Below are positions 1 through 5,274 of a stretch of 7,293 bases of DNA, in pieces (position 1 is the stretch's first letter; each line of letters starts with the position of its first letter). The position numbers and the translations under genes were made by a program. The notes below the pieces were generated by a model. The model had not been told where the DNA came from, made no database searches, and worked only from the letters and a program-made list of their open reading frames with translations. Location: positions 1-7,293 of the forward strand of contig JAKONL010000261.1 in assembly GCA_022701965.1 (NCBI GenBank), given 5' to 3'. Source of the DNA: Burkholderiaceae bacterium (GTDB lineage: Bacteria; Pseudomonadota; Gammaproteobacteria; Burkholderiales; Burkholderiaceae).

Positions 1-803
1 TCGCTGCCCCGGCGCCAGTAACCGGACGCGCGGATCCATTTCGGATGGGCGTTCCTCTCGTCGACCAGGTGCGCCCTCAGCGCCTTGGCGGCGGCGGACT
101 CGCAGCCGATCCAGGCATGGAAATCGCCTTCCGGCAGGCGCGTCGCGCGAAGGGCGTCGACCAGCGGCATGCCCGTCGTCGAGGCCGCGGGCGTGCCCGG
201 CGCGACGCCGCGATGCACCCAGATCACCTCGACGTCCGCCGCGCTCGGCAGCTCGACATGGTCCTCGGGGCCGTCCACTTCGGCCAGCACCACCGCGCGC
301 GCGCCGGGGGGCAGTTCGCCGAGCCGCCGGAAGATCGCGGGCAGGGCGGTGTCGTCGCCGATCAGCAGGTGCCAGTCGAAGTCGGTCGGCACGATGAACG
401 ATCCGCGCGGCCCGCCCACGCCCAGGCGCTGGCCGGGCGCGGCCTGCTCGGCCCAGCGCGTGGCCGGGCCGGCGAGGTGCAGCGCGAAGTCGATCTCGAG
501 CGTGCGCGCCTCGGCGTCGAAGCGGCGCGGCGTGTAGTCGCGCATCGTCGGCTTCGCGCCGTCGGGCCAGACCGGGCCGTCGGGGCCGGCGCTCGGCAGG
601 ACGAGTTCGCCGGTGCGCTCGTCGGGAAAGAACAGCTTGGCATGGTCGTCGAAGCCGGGGCTCGCGAAACCGTCGAGCGCATCGCCGCCGAGCGTGACGC
701 GCACCAGGTGCGGCGTGATGCGCTGCACCTTCGTGACGTCCAGGGCGCGGAAGCGCAGCGGGTGGCGCACGCGCTGCGGCGTGCGGTCGGGGGTGTCGTT
801 CAT
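1..803 (-). CDS. yqjH: Siderophore-interacting protein / NAD(P)H-dependent ferric-siderophore reductase, YqjH-like (3' end cut by window edge)
   Basis: This is a cytoplasmic flavin reductase of the SIP (ViuB/YqjH) family, which reduces ferric siderophores with NAD(P)H so that iron is released. 267 residues are visible and no stop is reached. The FAD-binding beta-barrel shows RDYTPRRF at residues 88-95 and GPRGSF at 131-136. The NAD(P)H-binding half shows [10 protein letters not shown] at 148-157 and WIGCES at 231-236, and the family's terminal GYWRRG is at 261-266. Because that motif normally lies near the C-terminus, only a handful of residues should be missing. The ATG (803-801) overlaps the TGA of the upstream PadR-like gene as ATGA. 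A GGAG ribosome site (815-812) lies 8 nt before it, inside the upstream gene, so translation is probably coupled. YqjH in E. coli is repressed by YqjI, the same pairing seen here. The family is certain; orthology to YqjH is inferred from the partner gene. Confidence 0.92.
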   Translation of the reverse strand, partial: MNDTPDRTPQRVRHPLRFRALDVTKVQRITPHLVRVTLGGDALDGFASPGFDDHAKLFFPDERTGELVLPSAGPDGPVWPDGAKPTMRDYTPRRFDAEARTLEIDFALHLAGPATRWAEQAAPGQRLGVGGPRGSFIVPTDFDWHLLIGDDTALPAIFRRLGELPPGARAVVLAEVDGPEDHVELPSAADVEVIWVHRGVAPGTPAASTTGMPLVDALRATRLPEGDFHAWIGCESAAAKALRAHLVDERNAHPKWIRASGYWRRGS

Positions 804-1396
804 CGGATCTGCTCCAGTTGTCGGGCGGCGTCGTCGAGCACGGCGGCGAAGGCGTCGGCCTGCGCCGGCGTCAGGGTGTCGCCGGACAGGCGAAGACGCA
901 TGGCGAGCTTGAGGTTCTCGATGGCGCGCGTGACCTGCGGCGGACGCCCGCCGCGCGGACCGGCGCCGTCGCTGCCGCCCTGCATGCGCGCGAGCATGGC
1001 GTCGACCGTCGCGCGGTTCTCGTCGAGGAACGCGGTGCCGGCGTCGGTGACGCGATAGCGCTTGCGCCCGCCCGCGTCCGCCTCGTCGACCGTGAGGAAG
1101 CCCTGTTCCTCCATCAGCGTGAGCGTCGGATAGACGGTGCCGGGGCTCGGGCTGTAGGCGCCGCCGAGCCGGTCCTCGATCGACTTGATGAGTTCGTAGC
1201 CGTGGCTGGGCTTGTCGGCGATCAGTCGCAGCAGCACGAAGCGCAGACCGCCGTGGCCGAAGACGCGACCGCCGCGCGGGCCGTCGCCCTCGCCGCGAGG
1301 ACCGCGTCCCCCGCCCAGGCCGTCGTCATGTTCGCTCCGGCGGCTGCAGGCCGGGTGGTGGCCGTGGCGTTGATGGAAGTGGTGGAGATGATGCAT
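800..1396 (-). CDS. yqjI: PadR-family metal-responsive transcriptional regulator, YqjI-like, with His-rich N-terminal tail
   Basis: This 198-residue protein is a PadR winged-helix repressor. The DNA-binding core starts at VFGHGGLRFVLL (45-56) and continues with SHGYELIKSIE (64-74) and YSPSPGTVYPTL (81-92), then a wing with GGRKRYRVTDAG (109-120). This closely follows E. coli YqjI as I remember it (FFGHGELR, SHGYELIKAIE, YTPSPGVIYPTL). The N-terminal tail has nine histidines and one cysteine in the first 23 residues, followed by a Gly/Arg-rich linker (about 27-44). In E. coli a comparable His-rich tail is linked to nickel and iron sensing, with YqjI repressing itself and yqjH. An in-frame TAA (1405-1403) stands two codons before this ATG, so no longer start is possible, and the His-rich tail supports using it. 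The ribosome site is weak (AAGA, 4 nt away). The gene overlaps the reductase gene by 4 bp. The metal specificity is inferred. Confidence 0.93.
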   Translation of the reverse strand: MHHLHHFHQRHGHHPACSRRSEHDDGLGGGRGPRGEGDGPRGGRVFGHGGLRFVLLRLIADKPSHGYELIKSIEDRLGGAYSPSPGTVYPTLTLMEEQGFLTVDEADAGGRKRYRVTDAGTAFLDENRATVDAMLARMQGGSDGAGPRGGRPPQVTRAIENLKLAMRLRLSGDTLTPAQADAFAAVLDDAARQLEQIR

Positions 1397-1409
1397 GGCG
1401 TCTTATTCG

Positions 1410-1438
1410 TTGTATCTGATTCAATAAAGATATATCTA
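1410..1438 (+). promoter_or_regulatory. Weak candidate promoter for the qseB-qseC-ygiW operon
   Basis: On the plus strand TTGTAT (1410-1415), a 17-nt spacer and TATCTA (1433-1438) form a weak sigma70-like match, 3/6 at each box. It would give a leader of about 80 nt before the ATG at 1528. The rest of the spacer (1441-1527) is GC-rich and I see no better promoter in it. If real, this promoter overlaps the same palindrome as the divergent minus-strand promoter. The call rests largely on position and AT content. Confidence 0.25.
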
Positions 1439-1447
1439 AATAGAGTC
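1418..1447. promoter_or_regulatory. Palindromic operator candidate for the PadR/YqjI-like repressor
   Basis: AGATATATCT (1428-1437) is a perfect 10-bp palindrome. The symmetry continues outward about the same centre (1432/1433): 11 of 15 base pairs match over 1418-1447. A third half-site, TATCT at 1413-1417, is an inverted copy of AGATA at 1428-1432 with a 10-bp gap. The site covers the -10 box of the minus-strand promoter. PadR proteins are dimeric winged-helix repressors that typically bind AT-rich inverted repeats at their own promoters, so autoregulation is the natural reading. Binding by this protein is inference. Confidence 0.6.
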
Positions 1448-1455
1448 GAAGTCAA
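1427..1455 (-). promoter_or_regulatory. Sigma70-type promoter of the yqjI-yqjH-like operon
   Basis: Reading the minus strand, TTGACT (1455-1450) is followed after exactly 17 nt by TATCTT (1432-1427). These match the sigma70 consensus at 5/6 and 4/6 positions. Transcription would begin near 1420, giving a leader of about 24 nt before the ATG at 1396. The region is strikingly AT-rich against very GC-rich flanks. The -10 box lies inside the palindrome at 1428-1437, as expected for a promoter blocked by a bound repressor. Confidence 0.7.
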
Positions 1456-1527
1456 GCGGATCGTTGGGCGTGGACGATGTCGCGACGGGCTCAGATTCGC
1501 TTCAGGCCGATGCGATAGCCTCCGGCG

Positions 1528-2187
1528 ATGCGCATCCTGCTGGTCGAAGACGATCCCTCCCTCGGCGCCACGGTCCAGTCGTGGCTGCAGCTCGACGGCT
1601 ACGCGGTCGACTGGGTGCGGCGCGGCGACCAGGCCGACACCGCGCTGCGCACGCACGACTACCAGTGCCTGCTGCTCGACCGCGGCCTGCCGGGCATGGC
1701 GGGGGAGGCCGTGCTCGCCGGGCTGCGCGCGCGGCAGGCCGCGGTGCCGGTGATCGTCATCACCGCGCGCGACACGCTGGCCGACCGGGTCGAGGGGCTC
1801 GACCTCGGCGCCGACGACTACCTGGTCAAGCCTTTCGATCTCGAGGAACTGTCCGCGCGCATCCGTGCGGCGCTGCGCCGCGAGGCCCGCGCGCCGTCGC
1901 CGACGCTGCGGCACGGCGCGGTCGAACTCGACCCGGCCGCCAAGCGCGTGACGCTCGACGGCCGGCCGGTGCAGCTCACCGCGCGCGAGTTCAACCTGCT
2001 GCACGCGCTGCTGCGCCGCAGCGGCCAGGTGTCGAGCCGTGCGCAGCTCGAGGAAGCGATGTACGGCTGGGGCGAGGAGGTGGAGAGCAACGCCATCGAG
2101 GTCCATGTCTACAACCTGCGCAGGAAGCTCGGCGCCCGGTTCATCGTCACGGTACGCAACCAGGGCTACGGACTGGGGCCGGCGTGA
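1528..2187 (+). CDS. qseB: OmpR-family two-component response regulator, QseB/PmrA-like
   Basis: This 219-residue protein is a standard-length OmpR-class regulator. The receiver domain (about 1-115) has the acidic pocket E7-D8-D9, phosphoacceptor D51 in LLLDRGLPG, the switch Thr79 in VITARD and the conserved Lys101 in YLVKPF. The winged-helix effector domain (about 125-217) carries TAREFNLL (151-158), a recognition-helix segment SNAIEVHVYNLRRKLG (187-202) and the terminal RNQGYGLG. The ARDTLADRVEGL and EEVESNAIEVHV stretches resemble QseB and PmrA. An in-frame TAG (1516-1518) lies three codons before the ATG, so this start is fixed, although no clear Shine-Dalgarno precedes it. Its stop overlaps the kinase start as TGATG, so the two are translationally coupled partners. 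The residue after D51 is Arg, where Leu is usual. The QseB name leans on the neighbouring qseC- and ygiW-like genes; PmrA- or TctD-like subfamilies are the alternatives. Confidence 0.93.
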   Translation: MRILLVEDDPSLGATVQSWLQLDGYAVDWVRRGDQADTALRTHDYQCLLLDRGLPGMAGEAVLAGLRARQAAVPVIVITARDTLADRVEGLDLGADDYLVKPFDLEELSARIRAALRREARAPSPTLRHGAVELDPAAKRVTLDGRPVQLTAREFNLLHALLRRSGQVSSRAQLEEAMYGWGEEVESNAIEVHVYNLRRKLGARFIVTVRNQGYGLGPA

Positions 2188-3662
2188 TGCGCGGCCGCCT
2201 CGGACGATGGCGCGCGCGGCGGCGCGCGGCGCGCGGCGCCTATTCGCTGCGGCGGCGGCTCATCGTGTCGATCCTCGGCGCCAGCGTGCTGGTCTGGGCG
2301 GCGAGCCTCGCGGTCGTCGTGCATGTCGCCTGGCGCGAGACCAGCGACGTGTTCGACGATGCGCTGGAGGAAAGCGCGCGGCTGGTGCTCGCGCTCGGCG
2401 ATCCGCGGTCGCAGCCCGGTTCGCCCGCCGGGCTGGCGGCGCGGGGCGAAGCCGCCAAGCTGGAACTGCACTACCAGCTGGTGGACGGCGCCGGCCGCGT
2501 GCTGCGCCGCGGCGAGGACGCGCCGGCCGAGCCGTTCTCGCGCGACTTCGGCCGGCGCGAGGGCTACGAGAACGTGCGGGTCGACGGCCGCGCCTGGCGC
2601 GTCTACCTGCTGCGCGGGGACGGCGATGCGGACGGCGGCATCCAGGTGCAGATCGGCCAGCCGTGGGACGAGCGCCTCGAACTGCTCGACGACATCGCCG
2701 AGGACCTCGCGTGGCCGATGGCCGGCCTGCTGCTGCTGCTCGCCGGCGCCTGCTGGTTCGCGATCCGGCGGCTGCTGGAGCCGATCGAGCGCACCGCCGG
2801 GCGCATCGCCGCCAAGTCGCCCGACGACCTGAGCCCGGTCGCGTCGGCCGACGAGCCGCGCGAACTGCTGCCGATCGTGCGCGCGCTCGACCTGGTGCTC
2901 GGCCGGCTCGGCCGGGCGCTGCAGGCCGAGCGCCGCTTCACGGCGGACGCCGCGCACGAACTCCGCACGCCGCTGGCCGCGCTGCGCATGCGCATCCAGC
3001 TGATGCAGCGCCAGCAGGCCTCGGCCTCGGCCGCACCGGTCGACCTGCAGGGCCTGCGCGACGAGGTCGATCGCTGCACGGCGCTCACCGAGAGCCTGCT
3101 CGCGCTCGCGCGGCTCGACCCGGAACGGCCGGAATCGCTGGCCCGGGAGCCGGTCGATCTCGAGGTACTGTTCGGGCGGCTCGCGGTCGCCAGGCCGGCG
3201 GTAGCCGGCGACGGCACGACGCTGCGCTTCGACGCCGGCGCGAGGGTGGTGCACGCGCATCCCGCGCTGCTGGAGAGCGCGCTGCGCAACCTCATCGACA
3301 ACGCGCTGCGCTACGGTGCGCCGGGAGGGCGGGTCGAGGTCGGCGCGACGGCGTTCGGCCCGACGCTGCGCATCGCCGTGCGCGACGACGGCCCGGGCGT
3401 GGCCGACGCCGATCGCGCGCGCCTGACCGAACGCTTCTTCCGCGTGCTCGGTACCGGGCGCCAGGGCAGCGGGCTCGGGTTGTCGATCGTCGCCCGGATC
3501 GCGGCGCTGCACGGCGCGGCGTTGCGCTTCGAACAGGGGCTGGACGGGCGCGGGCTCGGCGTGGTGATCGAGTTCGCCGAAACGAACGCGTCGCATCAGA
3601 AAACCTTCAGCTTCGGCGATTCCAATGGACCCGCCAACCCAACCGAAGGAACCCATCCATGA
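2187..3662 (+). CDS. qseC: Membrane sensor histidine kinase, QseC-like
   Basis: This 491-residue inner-membrane kinase is the partner of the preceding regulator. An Arg-rich cytoplasmic N-tail (1-23) leads to TM1 (about 24-48), a periplasmic sensor of about 125 residues, TM2 (about 175-193) and a HAMP-like linker. The dimerisation domain has the phosphoaccepting His257 in FTADAAHELRTPLAAL. The ATPase domain has the N box with N368 in LRNLIDNALRYG, the G1 box RDDGPGV (399-405), the F box RFFRV (416-420) and the G2 box GSGLGLSI (427-434). All catalytic motifs look intact. The ATG shares its A with the upstream stop (TGATG); GTG at 2184 is an alternative start one codon earlier. GGGG at 2175-2178 is a weak ribosome site. 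The last 27 or so residues (after VVIEF) extend past the usual domain end into less GC-rich sequence and overlap the ygiW start by 4 bp. The signal sensed is unknown; QseC assignment rests on domain layout and context. Confidence 0.92.
   Translation: MRGRLGRWRARRRAARGAYSLRRRLIVSILGASVLVWAASLAVVVHVAWRETSDVFDDALEESARLVLALGDPRSQPGSPAGLAARGEAAKLELHYQLVDGAGRVLRRGEDAPAEPFSRDFGRREGYENVRVDGRAWRVYLLRGDGDADGGIQVQIGQPWDERLELLDDIAEDLAWPMAGLLLLLAGACWFAIRRLLEPIERTAGRIAAKSPDDLSPVASADEPRELLPIVRALDLVLGRLGRALQAERRFTADAAHELRTPLAALRMRIQLMQRQQASASAAPVDLQGLRDEVDRCTALTESLLALARLDPERPESLAREPVDLEVLFGRLAVARPAVAGDGTTLRFDAGARVVHAHPALLESALRNLIDNALRYGAPGGRVEVGATAFGPTLRIAVRDDGPGVADADRARLTERFFRVLGTGRQGSGLGLSIVARIAALHGAALRFEQGLDGRGLGVVIEFAETNASHQKTFSFGDSNGPANPTEGTHP
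3646..3650 (+). promoter_or_regulatory. Strong ribosome binding site of ygiW inside the kinase gene
   Basis: AAGGA (extended GAAGGA from 3645) lies 8 nt before the ATG at 3659, within the last codons of the kinase gene. It is the best Shine-Dalgarno in this operon. It fixes the ygiW start and suggests that this protein is made at a higher rate than the two signalling proteins. Confidence 0.75.
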
Positions 3663-4066
3663 AGAAGACCACCACCGCATTCGTCCTCGCCCTCGGCCTG
3701 CTCGGCGCCGCCGCGCCCGCGCTGGCGCAGTACACCGGCCCCACGACGACGCCCCAGGCGGCGGCCGCCGGCACGACGCCCTACACCGGTCCCAGCTCGG
3801 TGCCGGTCATGACGGTCAAGCAGCTGCTCGACACCGCCAAGGACGACCAGCATGCCCGGCTGCAGGGGCGCATCGTCTCGCACGACGGCGGCAAGAACTA
3901 CACCTTCGCCGACGACAGCGGCCGCATGACGGTGGAGATCTCGGCCAAGCGCTTCCCGCCGGGCCAGCCGATCGGTGCGGAGCAGCGCGTCGAGCTGGTC
4001 GGCGAAGTCGACAAGGGCCTGCGCAGCATGGAGTTCGAGGTCGACCAGGTCCGCGCGCTGCCCTGA
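3659..4066 (+). CDS. ygiW: YgiW/YdeI-family periplasmic BOF (OB-fold) stress protein
   Basis: This 135-residue precursor has a clear signal peptide: MKK, a hydrophobic core at about 6-19, and APALA ending near residue 23, so the mature protein should be periplasmic. A short Pro/Thr/Ala-rich region follows, with two copies of a YTGP motif (25-28 and 42-45). The BOF domain (about 48-135) shows TVKQLLDTAKDDQHARLQG (52-70), NYTFADDSG (80-88) and ELVGEVDKG (112-120). These align by eye with E. coli YgiW, including its VEIQGEVDK segment and its tandem GF-GP motifs. Family members (YgiW, VisP, YdeI) are small periplasmic proteins induced by envelope, peroxide or antimicrobial stress; the molecular role is not settled. 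The gene overlaps the kinase by 4 bp (ATGA). In several bacteria ygiW lies next to qseBC, which supports all three names. Its stop sits in a hairpin shared with the converging channel gene. Confidence 0.9.
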   Translation: MKKTTTAFVLALGLLGAAAPALAQYTGPTTTPQAAAAGTTPYTGPSSVPVMTVKQLLDTAKDDQHARLQGRIVSHDGGKNYTFADDSGRMTVEISAKRFPPGQPIGAEQRVELVGEVDKGLRSMEFEVDQVRALP

Positions 4067-4084
4067 CCGCGCGGGGCGGTCAGG
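4062..4084. terminator. Hairpin between convergent genes containing both stop codons
   Basis: CCTGACCGC (4062-4070) and GCGGTCAGG (4076-4084) are perfect inverted repeats with a GCGGG loop, giving a 9-bp GC-rich stem. The left arm holds the ygiW stop (TGA, 4064-4066) and the right arm holds the channel gene's stop (TGA on the minus strand, 4082-4080). Neither side has a T-tract, so it is not a textbook intrinsic terminator. A bidirectional pausing or RNA-end-protecting structure is plausible given its position in a 13-bp convergent gap. Confidence 0.5.
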
Positions 4085-5204
4085 CCGGTTGCGGCATCAC
4101 CGTGCGGCCGGGCGCGGCGCCTTCGGCCGGATCGTCGTGGTGCGAGCCGCGTTCCGAGGCCGCGTCGCCGTCCTCGATCCGCATGCGCGGCAGGAACTGC
4201 GGATACTCGCGCTGCATGAACGAGATCAGCCCTTCGCGCACCGCGCAGCGCAGGTCGAAGGCGAGCGACGAAGAGGCAGCGGTGCACAGCACGCGCAGCT
4301 GCATGGTGCGCGCGGTGGTGACGGTCACCTGCAGGTTGAAGAAGCGGCCGTCCCACTGGGGCGCCGACTTCACCAGCCGCTCGACTTCGGCGCGCAGCGG
4401 CGCGAGCGGCATGCCGTAGTCGGCATGGACGAACACCGAACCCAGCAGCTGCGCACTGTGGCGCGTCCAGTTCTGGAACGGCTTCTCGATGAAGTACGAC
4501 AGCGGCAGGATCAGCCGGCGGTCGTCCCAGATCCGCAGCACGACGAAGGTGCCGGTGATCTCCTCCACGCGGCCCCACTCGCCCTCGACCACCAGCACGT
4601 CGTCGATGCGGATCGGCTGCGCCAGCGCGATCTGCAGGCCGGCGATCAGGTTGCTGAACACCGGCTTGGCCGCGAGACCGGCGACGATGCCGATCACGCC
4701 GGCCGACGCCAGCAGGCTCGCGCCGACCTGCCTGGCGCCGGGAAACGTCATCAGCATCATTGCCGCGCCGGCCACCAGCAGCATGCTGTTGGCCGTGCGC
4801 GCCAGCACGCGCGTCTGCGTGAGCACGCGGCGCGCCTGCAGGTTGTCCTCGGCGTCGTAGGGATGCTTGGCGATGATGCCGTCGGCCAGGCCGTTGACGG
4901 CGCGCACCGCGAGCCAGGTGGCCGCGGCGATCAGCAGCAGTCCGTTGAGGTGGCGCGCGCTGCCGACGAAGCGCAGCTCGTCGGGCGCGGCCTGCCACAC
5001 CATCTGCAGCGCGACCAGCGGCAGCACCATCCTGGCCGCCGAGTCGATGTTGACCAGCATCGCATGCAGCGCGGGCGTGTGGCGTGTGACGCGCCGGAGC
5101 ACCAGTCCGGCCACGCGATGCACCCCGAGGGCGACGGCGATGGCGATCAGGGCGGAGAGGCAGGGCGCGAACCACGGGTGTCCGAACAGCATGTCCTTGG
5201 TCAT
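4080..5204 (-). CDS. MscS-family small-conductance mechanosensitive channel
   Basis: This 374-residue inner-membrane protein belongs to the MscS family, whose members open under membrane tension and release solutes during osmotic downshock. Hydrophobic segments lie at about 12-34, 57-70, 85-103 and 138-154. The pore-lining TM3 follows at about 163-182 (ASAGVIGIVAGLAAKPV), rich in small Ala and Gly residues. Then come the signature NLIAGLQIALAQPIRIDD (185-202) and the beta domain with VEGEWGRVEEI (206-216), RRLILPLSYFIEKPF (229-243) and NWTR. A cytoplasmic alpha/beta domain (about 250-342) and a polar His/Asp-rich tail (about 343-374) complete it. With more N-terminal helices than E. coli MscS, it resembles YbdG-like or medium-length paralogues. 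No convincing Shine-Dalgarno sits at normal distance; GGAAAG is about 12 nt upstream, and the ATG four codons in (5192) is an alternative start. It lies 70 bp downstream of the FUSC gene on the same strand. The solute selectivity is unknown. Confidence 0.93.
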   Translation of the reverse strand: MTKDMLFGHPWFAPCLSALIAIAVALGVHRVAGLVLRRVTRHTPALHAMLVNIDSAARMVLPLVALQMVWQAAPDELRFVGSARHLNGLLLIAAATWLAVRAVNGLADGIIAKHPYDAEDNLQARRVLTQTRVLARTANSMLLVAGAAMMLMTFPGARQVGASLLASAGVIGIVAGLAAKPVFSNLIAGLQIALAQPIRIDDVLVVEGEWGRVEEITGTFVVLRIWDDRRLILPLSYFIEKPFQNWTRHSAQLLGSVFVHADYGMPLAPLRAEVERLVKSAPQWDGRFFNLQVTVTTARTMQLRVLCTAASSSLAFDLRCAVREGLISFMQREYPQFLPRMRIEDGDAASERGSHHDDPAEGAAPGRTVMPQPA

Positions 5205-5274
5205 CGTGCAGGGGGTCTTTCCATGAAGGGGTGGATCGGGGGAAGCGAAGGAAAAGGAAGGCGGACGGATCGGG
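5205..5274. other. 70-bp FUSC-MscS spacer with polypurine tract and short direct repeat
   Basis: The plus strand from 5238 to 5262 is almost pure purine, interrupted by a single C. It is flanked by two exact copies of GGATCGGG (5233-5240 and 5267-5274). On the transcribed (minus) sense this gives a C/U-rich leader before the channel gene. I see no promoter boxes and no hairpin terminator, so read-through from the FUSC gene is the simplest assumption. Confidence 0.4.

Noticed and set aside
45..1058. Plus-strand open frames over the SIP and PadR genes
   Set aside because: Compositionally biased translations without motifs; both strands cannot be explained better than by the intact SIP and PadR proteins.
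1464..2186. Longer kinase start about 241 codons upstream in the same frame
   Set aside because: The extra stretch is an out-of-frame reading of the response-regulator gene and is Arg-rich nonsense; the natural start is the ATG in TGATG at 2187, followed by the expected TM1.
2211..2240. GCGCGCGG-rich run at the start of the kinase gene as a repeat element
   Set aside because: It encodes the basic cytoplasmic N-tail of the kinase and is explained by Arg/Ala codons in a GC-rich genome.
2166..3680. Open frame of about 500 codons antisense to the histidine kinase gene
   Set aside because: Its translation is Arg/Ala/Gln-rich with no recognisable domain, while the plus strand encodes a complete kinase. 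Long antisense frames are expected in very GC-rich coding DNA.
4200..5100. Possible frameshift or truncation in the MscS-like channel
   Set aside because: All family motifs from TM3 to the cytoplasmic domain are in one uninterrupted frame.
3898..5175. Open frame of 425 codons on the minus strand in another frame over the MscS gene
   Set aside because: Low-complexity Arg/Ala/Gly translation with no domain; the MscS signature motifs are all in the other minus-strand frame.
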